A stretch of DNA of 64,000 nt from Eisenbergiella porci (GTDB lineage: Bacteria > Bacillota > Clostridia > Lachnospirales > Lachnospiraceae), in assembly GCF_009696275.1 (NCBI RefSeq), contig NZ_VUMI01000004.1, forward strand, positions 62,001 to 126,000, written 5' to 3'. Below are positions 18,441-27,841 of this stretch, piece by piece (position 1 is the first letter of the stretch; the number at the start of each line of letters is the position of its first letter). The notes beneath the pieces were generated by a model that was not told the origin of the DNA, did not search any database, and saw only the letters and a list, made by a program, of their open reading frames with translations. A program made the translations under genes and the position numbers.

Positions 18441-20870
18441 TTACCCCATAACTGCAGTTACATGATACTCTTTCTTGCCTTCTACGAAAGGAACCACATT
18501 TCCTTCGATGGTTTCTCCGTCTACGATAAGGGAGGAAACACCTTTTTCCAGATGGCCGGGGTCCTTTACCTCAATATGGTAAACTGCGCCGCGGAAACGT
18601 CTGGTGATGGTGAAATCGCCGAAATCTGCGGGTACGCAGGGATTGATGCAAAGACCGTCCAGGCTGGGCTGAATACCCAGGATATACTGGGAAATATTCA
18701 CGAAGGTCCAGGCAGCGGTGCCGGTGAGCCAGCTGTTCTTGGCTTCGCCGAAGGTTGCCGCGTCGCGGCCGGCGATCATCTGGGAATAGCAGTAAGGCTC
18801 GGTCCTGTGGATTTCACTGATTCCCTCCAGATAAGCCGGGCAGGTCTTTTTGTATATTTCAAACGCCCTGCCGCCTCTTCCGATAACGGTTTCCGCGATG
18901 GATACCCAGGGATTGTTATGGCAGAAAATACCTGCGTTTTCCTTGTATCCCGGCGGATAGGAGGTGATTTCGCCAAGCTCCAGATGATAACGGGTATAGG
19001 CGGGCTGCAGAAGCATGATGCCATACTTGCTGTCCAGCCGCTCCTTTACGCTGTCCAGCGCCTGCTGCGCCTTGCCTTCCTTAACACCAACGCCTGCCAG
19101 GACACAGAAGCCCTGGGGCTCGATGAAAATCTGTCCCTCTTCACATTCGGAGGAGCCCACCTTCTGGCCATAAGCATCATAAGCGCGCAGGAACCAGTCT
19201 CCGTCCCAGCCGGCCTGAAGAAGTGTGTCATACATGGCTGCTACCTCCCTGCGGGCATCCTCGGCAATCTCCTTTTTGCCAAGGCTATCTGCGATCGCAG
19301 CGTATTCCTCTCCGTATTTTACGAACATGCCGCCGATGAAAACAGATTCCGCAACAGGCCCTTCGCTGGGGCCGAAGGTCTGGAAGGATTCTCCGGGCTG
19401 TGCGGAGAAGCAGTTCAGGTTCAGACAGTCGTTCCAGTCGGCGCGGCCAATGAGGGGAAGCCCGTGAGGACCCTTATGGGTTACGGTAAAACGGAAGGAG
19501 CGGGTCAGATGCTCAAACAGGGTGCCTTCGCCGCCGTCGTCAAAGGTTACCACCTCATCCAGAATTGAAAAATCTCCGGTTTCTTTAATATAAGCGCTGG
19601 TGCCAGCAATCAGCCACAGAGGGTCGTCATTGAAGCCGCCGCCGATATCCGCATTTCCTTTTTTGGTAAGCGGCTGGTACTGATGATAGGTGCTGCCGTC
19701 GCCAAACTGTGCGGAGGCAATATCCAGGATACGCTCCCTCGCCCGTTCGGGAATCAGATGAACGAAGCCCAGCAGGTCCTGACAGGAATCACGGAAGCCC
19801 ATGCCGCGGCCGATGCCGGATTCATAATAGGAAGCGCTGCGTGACATGTTGAAGGTTACCATACACTGATACTGGTTCCAGATATTTACCATGCGGTTGA
19901 CTTCTTCACAGTCGGACTGGATCTGATATCCGGAAAGCAGCTCCTGCCAGTATTCCTTAAGCTGTACAAAAGCTTTTTCCACATCATCGTCGGACTGATA
20001 ACGGGAAAGCAGCTCGTGAGCTTTTGTTTTGTTGATGATGCCGGGAGCTTCCCATTTTTCTTCCTCTTTGTTTTCCACATAAGCCAGGACGAAAATAAAG
20101 GAGCGGCTTTCGCCGGGAGCCAGGGTAACATTGATCTGGTGGGAAGCGATGGGGGACCAGCCGTGGGCAACGGAATTGGAAGCCTTGCCGTTCATGACAA
20201 CCGCCGGATCGGAGGGGCTTCTGTAGGCGCCCAGGAAGGCGTCCCTGCTGGTGTCAAATCCATCCACCGGACAGTTGACGGAATAAAGCGCATAATGGTT
20301 GCGGCGTTCTCTGTATTCTGTTTTATGATAAATGGTGGAGCCTTCAATTTCCATTTCCCCGATGCTTAAATTCCTCTGGAAATTCTTCATGTCATCGTCC
20401 GCATTCCACAGACACCATTCCACATAAGAAAACAGGGAAAGCTCTTTCGCCGCGCTTCCGTTATTGGTCAGGACCAGACGGCTGACCTCGCAGGAATCAT
20501 TCAGCGGAACAAAGGAAAGCACCTGGGCGCTGACCTGGTTCAGGCTGCCGGTAAAACGGCTGTAGCCCAGGCCGTGGCGGCATTCATAGGAATCCAGAGT
20601 GCGTTTCACAGGCTGCCAGCCCGGATTCCACACATCCGCGCCGTCTTTGATATAGAAATACTGACCATTGTTGTCATAAGGCACGTTATTGTAACGATAC
20701 CGGGTCAGACGCAGAAGCTTGGCGTCCTTATAAAAGGAATAGCCTCCGCAGGTATTGGAAACCAGTGTAAAGAAATCCTTGCAGCCCAGATAGTTGATCC
20801 AGGGCAGCGGTGTTTCGGGGGTGGTGATGACATATTCACAGCTGGCGTCATCAAAAAAACCGTATTTCAT
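18441..20870 (-). CDS. Cellobiose phosphorylase, GH94
   Basis: A cytoplasmic inverting phosphorylase, 809 residues, the usual length for cellobiose phosphorylases (EC 2.4.1.20): cellobiose plus phosphate gives alpha-glucose 1-phosphate and glucose. The N-terminal beta-sandwich opens with [20 protein letters not shown]. The catalytic general acid is D361 in GFRDSCQD, preceded by GIGRGMG. Phosphate-site and barrel motifs ([30 protein letters not shown]) are intact. Other GH94 specificities (cellodextrin, laminaribiose) are possible, but the N-terminus fits the cellobiose type best. Its promoter and the operator at 20963 put it under the LacI protein encoded divergently. Confidence 0.92.
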   Translation of the reverse strand: MKYGFFDDASCEYVITTPETPLPWINYLGCKDFFTLVSNTCGGYSFYKDAKLLRLTRYRYNNVPYDNNGQYFYIKDGADVWNPGWQPVKRTLDSYECRHGLGYSRFTGSLNQVSAQVLSFVPLNDSCEVSRLVLTNNGSAAKELSLFSYVEWCLWNADDDMKNFQRNLSIGEMEIEGSTIYHKTEYRERRNHYALYSVNCPVDGFDTSRDAFLGAYRSPSDPAVVMNGKASNSVAHGWSPIASHQINVTLAPGESRSFIFVLAYVENKEEEKWEAPGIINKTKAHELLSRYQSDDDVEKAFVQLKEYWQELLSGYQIQSDCEEVNRMVNIWNQYQCMVTFNMSRSASYYESGIGRGMGFRDSCQDLLGFVHLIPERARERILDIASAQFGDGSTYHQYQPLTKKGNADIGGGFNDDPLWLIAGTSAYIKETGDFSILDEVVTFDDGGEGTLFEHLTRSFRFTVTHKGPHGLPLIGRADWNDCLNLNCFSAQPGESFQTFGPSEGPVAESVFIGGMFVKYGEEYAAIADSLGKKEIAEDARREVAAMYDTLLQAGWDGDWFLRAYDAYGQKVGSSECEEGQIFIEPQGFCVLAGVGVKEGKAQQALDSVKERLDSKYGIMLLQPAYTRYHLELGEITSYPPGYKENAGIFCHNNPWVSIAETVIGRGGRAFEIYKKTCPAYLEGISEIHRTEPYCYSQMIAGRDAATFGEAKNSWLTGTAAWTFVNISQYILGIQPSLDGLCINPCVPADFGDFTITRRFRGAVYHIEVKDPGHLEKGVSSLIVDGETIEGNVVPFVEGKKEYHVTAVMG

Positions 20871-20962
20871 GCTTGACCTCTCATTCCGCCGTCATCCGGC
20901 AAATAATAATCCTGTTTTGCAGCCGCGCCATATTTCCATGGCCGTCTGCTTCCCTGCTATAT

Positions 20963-20979
20963 TTACGAAAACGATTAAG
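20963..20979. promoter_or_regulatory. LacI-type operator, GH94 side
   Basis: TTACGAAAACGATTAAG, identical to 21265-21281. It lies downstream of the GH94 start point, in the leader, where bound repressor would block elongation or initiation. Confidence 0.75.
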
Positions 20980-21010
20980 TAACGGAGTGGAAAATCCTCC
21001 TGTAGTTTGG

Positions 21011-21039
21011 ATTATATAGAATACCCCGGGCATTTTCAA
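21011..21039 (-). promoter_or_regulatory. Promoter of GH94 gene
   Basis: On the minus strand TTGAAA (21039-21034) and TATAAT (21016-21011) are separated by 17 bp. Confidence 0.75.
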
Positions 21040-21230
21040 GAGGGAAAACTTAAAATTATAAAATTTTACCGGCCTTCATGCAGGTTCCTGTTCCCACGGA
21101 ATAAAGAGAGGGTGAAGGCAGCGGAAGAATAAAAAGAAAAACAGCTTGGAGAAAATATATATTTTTTATATGTTATTATGGTTATATATAACAAAAATAG
21201 GCAAGGTTACGGAAAAAGAAAAAGTTGCTA

Positions 21231-21281
21231 TTGAATTACCCTGTAAAAATGATATATGATAGTATTACGAAAACGATTAAG
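21231..21281 (+). promoter_or_regulatory. Promoter and operator of lacI-GH31 unit
   Basis: TTGAAT (21231-21236) and TATGAT (21255-21260) are separated by 18 bp, with the 17-bp operator TTACGAAAACGATTAAG at 21265-21281 right on the expected start point. The rest of the divergent gap (20871-21349) is AT-rich and holds no gene. Confidence 0.65.
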
Positions 21282-21349
21282 GTAAGTAGAACGGCGGAAG
21301 GGCACAAGCCAGTCCCGCCTGCACTGTTACAGCAAAAGGAGAGTAGCAT

Positions 21350-22363
21350 ATGGTTTCCATGAAAGATATCGCAGAAGCGTGCGGCGTTTCCGTGGCGTCC
21401 GTGAGCAAGGCGCTCAATAACCATACCGATATCGGAGAAGAGACCAGGCAGCTGATCCGCCGGACGGCAAAGGAAATGGGATACTTCCCCAATTCCGTAG
21501 CCAGGGCCCTGAAAACGAACAGAAGCTATAACCTGGGCGTCCTGTTTACCGATGAGGCGAACAGCGGGCTGACCCATGATTATTTTGCCAGCGTGCTGGA
21601 AAGCTTCAAGGAAACAGCGGAAAAAAATGATTATGACATCACCTTTGTCAACCGGAACCGGGAACGGCGCAGGAAAATGACCTATCTGGAGCATGTCCGA
21701 TACAGAGGCTTCGACGGCGTGGTCATCGCCTGTGTGGATTTTGAGGACCCGGAGGTGGCCCAGTTGGTGGCCAGCGACATTCCGGTGGTCACTATCGACC
21801 ATATTTTCAATAACAGGATTGCCGTGATGAGCGACAACGTGAAGGGCATGCAGTCGCTGCTGCGCTATATTTACAGCTGCGGGCACAGGCTCATTGCCTA
21901 TATCCACGGGCATCCCTCTTCGGTTACAGGCAGCCGTCTGTCTTCCTTTTACAAGACGGCGGAGGAACTGGGGCTTAAGGTGCCTGATGAATATGTGCTG
22001 GAGGCAGGCTACCGGGATACCGACGGGGCCGCGGCGGCGACGCAGCAGCTTCTCGCGCTTCCCTGCCCGCCCACCTGCATCCTGTATCCGGATGATTTTG
22101 CCTGCCTGGGCGGCATGAATATACTTAGGGAAAAAGGCCTGCGCATTCCGGAGGACATTTCCATTGCGGGTTACGACGGCCTGCGCATCGGACGGCACAT
22201 GGATCCGAAGCTGACCACCCTGAAGCAGGATACGCAGAAGCTGGGAGGCTATGCTGCCGAAAAGCTTATCAGCCTCATTGAACACCCCAAAACCAGCGTG
22301 CCCGAAATCCTTGTAGTGGAAGGCGAAGTTTACGAAGGCAGATCAGTAGGGAATATCGGATAA
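21350..22363 (+). CDS. LacI family repressor of GH94/GH31 genes
   Basis: A 337-residue regulator with an N-terminal LacI helix-turn-helix (MKDIAEACGVSVASVSKALN), hinge helix (NSVARALKTNRSYNLGVL) and a periplasmic-binding-protein-like sensor domain. The ribosome site AAAGGAGAG precedes the ATG. Identical operators lie before this gene and before the divergent cellobiose phosphorylase, so it probably represses both and itself. The inducer is probably a cello- or xylogluco-oligosaccharide, inferred from the neighbours. Confidence 0.92.
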   Translation: MVSMKDIAEACGVSVASVSKALNNHTDIGEETRQLIRRTAKEMGYFPNSVARALKTNRSYNLGVLFTDEANSGLTHDYFASVLESFKETAEKNDYDITFVNRNRERRRKMTYLEHVRYRGFDGVVIACVDFEDPEVAQLVASDIPVVTIDHIFNNRIAVMSDNVKGMQSLLRYIYSCGHRLIAYIHGHPSSVTGSRLSSFYKTAEELGLKVPDEYVLEAGYRDTDGAAAATQQLLALPCPPTCILYPDDFACLGGMNILREKGLRIPEDISIAGYDGLRIGRHMDPKLTTLKQDTQKLGGYAAEKLISLIEHPKTSVPEILVVEGEVYEGRSVGNIG

Positions 22364-22394
22364 TTTTTTTAAAAAAAAAAGAGAGGAAAAGAAC

Positions 22395-24770
22395 ATGAAA
22401 TTTACGGAAGGGTATTGGCTGCGCAGCGAGAAAGCGAACATTCTTTACGCATCCCAGGCCTATGAGGTTCAGGAAATCCCCGGCGGCATGCGTGTGCTGG
22501 CTCCGGTGGGCTATATCAGCTCCAGGGGCGCCACGCTGAACATGCCTACGATCACAGTGGAGTTCACCGCGCCCATGGAGAACATCATAGCAGTGAGAGC
22601 CTGGCATCACGAGGGCTATGAAAAAAGAGAGCCTGTCTGCCCCAAGCATCCCCAGGCACAGGCTGTGACGGTGGAAATCGGCGAAGAAGAAGCCGTAATG
22701 ACCGCAGGAAAGGTTTCCGTGCACGTAAACCTGAAGGAATGGGGCTACCATTTCGAGGCGGACGGCAAGGTGCTGACAAGATGCGGCTTCCATAACCTTG
22801 GCTATGCGCGCTGGGACAGGACGCCGTCTACCATGTTCCCCGCGGACAATTATATGATGGAAAACGGAAAGCCTTATATGGTGAACGAGCTGTCCCTGCA
22901 GGTAGGGGAAAACGTATACGGCTTCGGCGAACGTTTTACCTCTTTTGTGAAAAACGGACAGGTAGTGGACACCTGGAACGAAGACGGCGGCACCGCTTCC
23001 CAGGTTGCCTACAAGAGCGTACCTTTCTATATGACCAACAAGGGCTACGGCATTTATGTGGACCATACAGACAATGTTTCCTTTGAGGTTGCCAGTGAAA
23101 AAGTGGAATATGTGGGCTTTTCCGTACCCGGCGAAGAACTGAAATACTGCTTTATCTACGGCCCCACACCCAAGGAAATCCTCAATGCCTATACCTCCTA
23201 TACCGGACGCCCCGCGCTTCCTCCGGCATGGAGCTTCGGCCTTTGGCTGTCCACCTCCTTTACCACCAACTATGACGAAGAGACAACCAGCTCCTTTATC
23301 CAGGGAATGGCCGACAGGGATATCCCCTTAAGCGTATTCCATTTTGACTGCTTCTGGATGAAGGAATTCCAGTGGTGTGATTTTACCTGGGACAAGAGAG
23401 TGTTCCCCGACACCGAAGGAATGCTGAAAAGATATCATGACAGAGGCCTGAAGATCTGCGTATGGATTAACCCCTACATCGCACAGGGAACCCCCTTCTT
23501 TAAGGAAGGCGCCCAGAACGGCTATCTTGTAAAAAGAGCGGACGGCAGGGGCGTATGGCAGACCGACAACTGGCAGGCCGGCATGGGACTGGTTGATTTC
23601 ACCAACCCTGATGCCTGCAGATGGTATGCGGATAAGCTGAAAACCCTGCTGGATATGGGCGTTGACTGCTTTAAAACAGATTTTGGCGAAAGAGTTCCCG
23701 TGGATGTGGAATGGTTCGACGGAAGCGACCAGGGAAGCATGCACAATTACTATACCTACCTGTACAACCAGTGCGTATTCAACCTGCTGAAGGAAGTGAA
23801 GGGAGAAGGCGAAGCCGTCCTCTTTGCAAGAAGCGCGGCGGCGGGCGGACAGCAGTTCCCCGTCCACTGGGGCGGCGACTGCTCCGCGAATTATCCGTCC
23901 ATGGCGGAAACACTGCGCGGCGGCCTTTCCTTTGCCATGTCCGGCTTCTCCTTCTGGAGCCATGATATTTCCGGCTTCGAAAGCACCGCAACACCGGACC
24001 TGTACAAAAGGTGGGCGGCCTTCGGACTGCTTTCTTCCCACAGCAGGCTGCACGGTTCAGGAAGCTACAGAGTGCCGTGGGTGTTTGACGATGAGGCGAG
24101 CGATGTGGTACGCTTCTTCTCCAAACTGAAATGTACCCTGATGCCCTACCTGTACGCAAAGGCTGTGGAAGCCCATGAAGACGGCACGCCCATGATGCGC
24201 CCCATGGTATTCGAATACCCCTGCGACCCGGTGGCAGCATACCTGGAAACCCAGTATATGCTGGGAGATGCACTGCTGGTAGCCCCGGTTCTCAGAGAGG
24301 ACAAAAAGGTACAGTACTACCTGCCTGAAGGAAGATGGACGGATTACTTTACCGGCGAGGTAAAAACAGGCGGCCGTTACTACGAAGGCGAGTACGATTA
24401 CTTCTCCCTGCCTTTGTATGTAAAGGAAAACACCCTGCTTGCCACAGGCGCGGTAAACGACAGGCCCGACTACGACTACAGGGACGGCGCCACCCTTCAC
24501 CTGTATGAGCTGGCTGACGGCGCTTCCTGCACCTGCCGCATGGTAGACGTAAAGGGCGCAGACGTATGCGCCATTACCGCAGAAAGAAAAGGCGGCGTTT
24601 ACAGCTTTAAGGCGGACGGGGATATGAACGGCCTCACCATAATCCTCCACGGAATCTGTGCGGAAGGCGTAAAAGCAGAAAATGCACAGATACACACCGA
24701 TTCTGTAAGCGGCTGTGTATCCGCAGCAATCGACACAAGCACCCGCGAAGTCAAAATAACCGTTGAATAA
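22395..24770 (+). CDS. Alpha-xylosidase, GH31 (YicI-like)
   Basis: A cytoplasmic retaining glycosidase of 791 residues, close in length to E. coli YicI. The nucleophile is D429 in FKTDFGERVP and the acid/base D495 in HWGGDCSANY. The subsequent SSHSRLHGSGSYR and FAMSGFSFWSHDISGF motifs are those of the alpha-xylosidase branch rather than alpha-glucosidases. It would release xylose from isoprimeverose or xyloglucan oligosaccharides (EC 3.2.1.177). It follows lacI by 31 bp and is probably cotranscribed. Codon use is noticeably biased toward C-ending codons compared with the neighbouring lacI, suggesting high expression. Confidence 0.93.
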   Translation: MKFTEGYWLRSEKANILYASQAYEVQEIPGGMRVLAPVGYISSRGATLNMPTITVEFTAPMENIIAVRAWHHEGYEKREPVCPKHPQAQAVTVEIGEEEAVMTAGKVSVHVNLKEWGYHFEADGKVLTRCGFHNLGYARWDRTPSTMFPADNYMMENGKPYMVNELSLQVGENVYGFGERFTSFVKNGQVVDTWNEDGGTASQVAYKSVPFYMTNKGYGIYVDHTDNVSFEVASEKVEYVGFSVPGEELKYCFIYGPTPKEILNAYTSYTGRPALPPAWSFGLWLSTSFTTNYDEETTSSFIQGMADRDIPLSVFHFDCFWMKEFQWCDFTWDKRVFPDTEGMLKRYHDRGLKICVWINPYIAQGTPFFKEGAQNGYLVKRADGRGVWQTDNWQAGMGLVDFTNPDACRWYADKLKTLLDMGVDCFKTDFGERVPVDVEWFDGSDQGSMHNYYTYLYNQCVFNLLKEVKGEGEAVLFARSAAAGGQQFPVHWGGDCSANYPSMAETLRGGLSFAMSGFSFWSHDISGFESTATPDLYKRWAAFGLLSSHSRLHGSGSYRVPWVFDDEASDVVRFFSKLKCTLMPYLYAKAVEAHEDGTPMMRPMVFEYPCDPVAAYLETQYMLGDALLVAPVLREDKKVQYYLPEGRWTDYFTGEVKTGGRYYEGEYDYFSLPLYVKENTLLATGAVNDRPDYDYRDGATLHLYELADGASCTCRMVDVKGADVCAITAERKGGVYSFKADGDMNGLTIILHGICAEGVKAENAQIHTDSVSGCVSAAIDTSTREVKITVE

Positions 24771-24786
24771 AACAGGAATTTACACA

Positions 24787-24836
24787 CAGCTTGGCCGGCA
24801 GCCCATTACCGGCCAGGCTGTTTTTAGTTTTTTTTA
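24787..24836 (+). terminator. Terminator after GH31
   Basis: A stem of about 12 bp, CAGCTTGGCCGG with CCGGCCAGGCTG, followed by TTTTTAG and an eight-T run. Confidence 0.9.
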
Positions 24837-24922
24837 ATCCTTTTTTCATAAACCGTTTCCTTGTAATATACGTCCTTGTGGGGTATGATACGAATAGGAA
24901 GCAAAATAAGGAGAAAAAACAG

Positions 24923-25399
24923 ATGACAAAATCAGAATTCCTGGACGCTCTGCGGCGTGCACTGAACGGGAATATGGCGGCTGCATCCGTAGACGATAAC
25001 ATCAGATTTTATGACAGCTATTTTAATACAGAAGAAACAAAAGGAAGAAGTGAGGCGGAAATCCTTTCCGAGCTGGGAGATCCCAGGATTCTTGCCAGAA
25101 CCCTGATAGATGCGGCTGACCGCGCAGGAGACGCCTGCGCCCACGAAGCCAACGAGACACAGTTCAGGGGCGCATCAGGCACAGGCCCCCAGGATTCCTT
25201 CAATGAAGAAACCTTTACCAGGAGAGGCGCCGGCACCGTCCATAAGGTACGCATGCCCGGCTGGCTCATAGCCATCCTTGTCCTCATGGCAGTAGCAGTG
25301 GTTATCAGCGTGGTAGGCTCCCTCATGTGGGCTATCCTCCCCTACCTCATTCCCATCATCCTGGTAATCTACATCGTAAAGCTCATCCGACGAAATTAA
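24923..25399 (+). CDS. DUF1700 (HAAS-domain) membrane protein
   Basis: A 158-residue protein. The N-terminal helical HAAS/DUF1700 domain (KSEFLDALRRAL, then RSEAEILSELGDPRILARTLI) is followed by a linker and two closely spaced hydrophobic segments (about residues 110-155). DUF1700 proteins usually stand with a PadR regulator and a DUF4097 protein, and are thought to be involved in envelope or stress signalling; no partner is present here. AAGGAG at 24908 fixes the ATG at 24923. A longer in-frame reading from 24791 runs through the GH31 terminator and is rejected. Confidence 0.85.
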   Translation: MTKSEFLDALRRALNGNMAAASVDDNIRFYDSYFNTEETKGRSEAEILSELGDPRILARTLIDAADRAGDACAHEANETQFRGASGTGPQDSFNEETFTRRGAGTVHKVRMPGWLIAILVLMAVAVVISVVGSLMWAILPYLIPIILVIYIVKLIRRN

Positions 25400-25481
25400 A
25401 AATAAAAAAATTCTTTGCATAAAAAAATGATTTTTTCAAATACTACTCCTGTAACAAAAATGAATCAGGAGGTTTACAATT

Positions 25482-25670
25482 ATGTCTAAGAATGATTACA
25501 ACCAGAACAACCAGAACAGTGAAAAGCAGAACCAGCAGAACAAGTCTGAGAATTCCAGCAGCAACAGCCAGAAGAATCAGAACCAGAACAAGAATAGCTA
25601 CTCTGACTGCCACGACAGCAACAACAACAATAACAACAGCAAAAACAGCAGCAAAGAAAACAACTACTAA
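25482..25670 (+). CDS. Asn/Ser/Gln/Lys-rich small protein
   Basis: A 62-residue hydrophilic, low-complexity protein with many Asn, Gln, Ser and Lys, one Cys (SDCHDS) and no hydrophobic core or signal peptide. It has an excellent ribosome site (CAGGAGGTTTACAATT) and its own terminator, so it is very probably made. Composition alone suggests a disordered protein. Small Asn-rich proteins occur among spore and stress proteins of clostridia, but I cannot assign it. Confidence 0.7.
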   Translation: MSKNDYNQNNQNSEKQNQQNKSENSSSNSQKNQNQNKNSYSDCHDSNNNNNNSKNSSKENNY

Positions 25671-25747
25671 TCAGTACACCTGAAAAGTAACCTCCGCCGC
25701 CCAAGCTCAACCGCAAAGGCCCGGCGGAGCTTAAAAACTGCAAAAAG

Positions 25748-25789
25748 CCGGGAAGCCCTGTGTAACCACACACCGCTTCCCGGTTTTTT
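25748..25789 (+). terminator. Terminator after Asn-rich gene
   Basis: A 9-bp stem CCGGGAAGC with GCTTCCCGG, followed by six T. Confidence 0.88.
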
Positions 25790-25833
25790 ATTTATTTTCC
25801 AGCCTTTTAAATCAGAGGCCTGCCACTACCCCA

Positions 25834-25965
25834 GGAATGAATCATTGCGCGTGGGCTGTCCGGGGTGTGCGGCATAGGGCTTTGAGGTGCGGACGGTGGG
25901 AGGGAGGGGCGCCCCTCAAAGCCCTCGCCGCGTCCCCGGACAGCCCACGCGCAATGATTCATTCC
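25834..25965. repeat. 132-bp long hairpin element
   Basis: Two perfect 32-bp inverted arms (25834-25865 and 25934-25965, starting GGAATGAATCATTGCGCG) continue inward with a few mismatches for a further 25 bp or so, to a GC-rich G/C loop. It occupies the gene-free stretch before the RNA methyltransferase and is much more GC-rich than its surroundings. It has no T-run, so it is not an ordinary terminator; a MITE-like element or structured repeat is more likely. Confidence 0.8.
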
Positions 25966-26029
25966 GTCCTCCCGCCACTTATGACAAAATTTCATTGACG
26001 CAGTGGAGAAATAAACGTAATATATAGCT

Positions 26030-27193
26030 ATGAGAAAATTTGAATTGATAGCCCCATGCCACTTCGGCCTGGAGGCAGTATTAAAAAAAGAAATTATTGA
26101 CCTGGGATATGACGTAACGCTGGTGGAAGACGGGAGAATCACCTTTTTCGGAGATGAGGAGGCGGTGAGCCGTGCAAATGTATTCCTGCGCAGCGCGGAG
26201 CGTATTCTGATTAAGGTGGGAAGCTTTCATGCGGAAACCTTTGAAGAGCTGTTCCGGGGAACAAGGAGCCTCCCCTGGGAGGAATTTATCCCGTCGGACG
26301 GGAAGTTCTGGGTAGCCAAGGCGGCCAGCGTGAAAAGTAAGCTGTTCAGCCCCTCGGATATCCAGTCAATTATGAAAAAGGCCATGGTGGAACGTCTGAA
26401 GGGCGTCTATCATGTGAGCTGGTTTGAAGAGGACGGCGCGCCTTTCCCTGTCCGCGTTTTCCTGATGAAGGACGAGGTGACTGTGGGACTGGATACCACA
26501 GGGGAATCCCTGCATAAGCGGGGCTACCGGAAGCTGACGGCCAAGGCTCCCATTGCGGAGAACCTGGCGGCATCGCTGATTATGCTCACCCCCTGGAGAG
26601 GGGACCGGATTCTGGTGGATCCCTTCTGCGGAAGCGGCACCTTTCCCATCGAGGCGGCCATGATGGCGGCTTCCATGGCACCCGGCATGAACCGCAGCTT
26701 TACCGCTGAGGAATGGCCTTCGGTGGTGGGAAAGCGGAACTGGTACGATGCCGTGGATGAGGCTCAGGAAATGGTGGATCTGCAGATCGAAACCGATATC
26801 CAGGGCTACGATATTGATGACGCCATGGTTTCCATTGCCAGGGAAAACGCTAAGCTGGCTGGAGTGGACAAGCTGATCCATTTCCAGCGCCGCCCGTTAT
26901 CCCAGCTGAGCCATCCGAAGAAGTACGGCTTCCTCATTACCAACCCGCCTTACGGCGAGCGCCTTGAGGAAAAGTCGGCGCTTCCCGCTCTCTATAAAGA
27001 ACTGGGGGCACGGTATGCAGCGCTGGATTCCTGGTCCATGTATCTGATTACCGCCTATGAGAATGCGGAGCGGGACATCGGCAGGAAAGCGGATAAGAAC
27101 AGGAAAATTTATAATGGAATGATGAAGACCTATTTTTACCAGTATATGGGTCCAAAGCCGCCCAGGCGGCAGAATTTACCGGATGGAAGGTAA
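26030..27193 (+). CDS. THUMP-domain rRNA guanine-N2 methyltransferase (RlmL/YpsC-like)
   Basis: A 387-residue SAM-dependent methyltransferase. An N-terminal THUMP-containing RNA-binding part (about 1-155) precedes a Rossmann methyltransferase (UPF0020 type) with SAM-binding DPFCGSGTFPIEA (D197) and catalytic NPPYG (N305), the signature of N2-guanine methylation. It is the size of B. subtilis YpsC, the Gram-positive relative of the RlmL N-terminal half, which modifies 23S rRNA. It is followed closely by rdgB and a phosphoesterase, a common clostridial operon. Confidence 0.9.
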   Translation: MRKFELIAPCHFGLEAVLKKEIIDLGYDVTLVEDGRITFFGDEEAVSRANVFLRSAERILIKVGSFHAETFEELFRGTRSLPWEEFIPSDGKFWVAKAASVKSKLFSPSDIQSIMKKAMVERLKGVYHVSWFEEDGAPFPVRVFLMKDEVTVGLDTTGESLHKRGYRKLTAKAPIAENLAASLIMLTPWRGDRILVDPFCGSGTFPIEAAMMAASMAPGMNRSFTAEEWPSVVGKRNWYDAVDEAQEMVDLQIETDIQGYDIDDAMVSIARENAKLAGVDKLIHFQRRPLSQLSHPKKYGFLITNPPYGERLEEKSALPALYKELGARYAALDSWSMYLITAYENAERDIGRKADKNRKIYNGMMKTYFYQYMGPKPPRRQNLPDGR

Positions 27194-27198
27194 GAAGC

Positions 27199-27804
27199 AT
27201 GAGCAGAAGAATTATTTTTGCAACGGGAAATGAAGGAAAAATGCGGGAAATCCGCATGATATTAGGAGATTTGGACATGCAGGTGCTGTCCATGAAGGAA
27301 GCGGGCATTGATATAGACATCGTGGAGGACGGAACCACCTTTGAAGAAAATGCGCTGATTAAGGCAAGGGCGGTGGCGGCCTGTGCAGGCAGGGACGACA
27401 TTGTGCTGGCGGATGATTCCGGCCTGGAAATTGATTGCCTGAATGGGGAGCCCGGCATTTATTCTGCAAGATACATGGGGGAGGACACCTCCTACCGCAT
27501 TAAAAATGCCAATCTCATCGGCAGGCTGGAGGGCGTCCCCAAAGAAAAAAGGACGGCCCGGTTCGTATGCGCCATTGCGGCCGTACTGCCGGAGGCGACA
27601 GAGGGAATCGTAGTAAGAGGAGTGATAGAAGGATATATCGGCTGGGAAGAGAAAGGCACCAATGGTTTTGGCTATGATCCCATCTTTTATGTGGATGAAT
27701 ACGGCTGCTCTACGGCAGAGCTGGACAGCGAGACGAAGAACAGCATCAGCCACAGAGGCAATGCTCTGCGCCTGATGAAGGAGCGGCTTGCCGGGATCCT
27801 GTAA
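27199..27804 (+). CDS. rdgB: XTP/dITP diphosphatase (RdgB/HAM1)
   Basis: A house-cleaning enzyme hydrolysing non-canonical purine NTPs (XTP, dITP, ITP) to the NMP and diphosphate, keeping deaminated purines out of nucleic acids. The 201 residues carry the full family signature: FATGNEGKMREI, LADDSGLEID, GIYSARY, GFGYDPIF and SHRGNAL. It starts 6 bp after the methyltransferase stop and is certainly in the same operon. Confidence 0.97.
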   Translation: MSRRIIFATGNEGKMREIRMILGDLDMQVLSMKEAGIDIDIVEDGTTFEENALIKARAVAACAGRDDIVLADDSGLEIDCLNGEPGIYSARYMGEDTSYRIKNANLIGRLEGVPKEKRTARFVCAIAAVLPEATEGIVVRGVIEGYIGWEEKGTNGFGYDPIFYVDEYGCSTAELDSETKNSISHRGNALRLMKERLAGIL

Positions 27805-27841
27805 GGATCCGGATACCAATGAGGAAAGAAGGTGCCATTAG

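Noticed and set aside
18426-19568. 380-codon plus-strand open frame
   Set aside because: It lies antisense inside the GH94 gene, which has intact catalytic motifs; no homology or start signal.
21236-22285. 349-codon minus-strand open frame
   Set aside because: Antisense shadow of the LacI regulator at 21350-22363.
25807-26142. 111-codon minus-strand frame across the long hairpin
   Set aside because: It exists only because the GC-rich hairpin lacks stops; no start signal.
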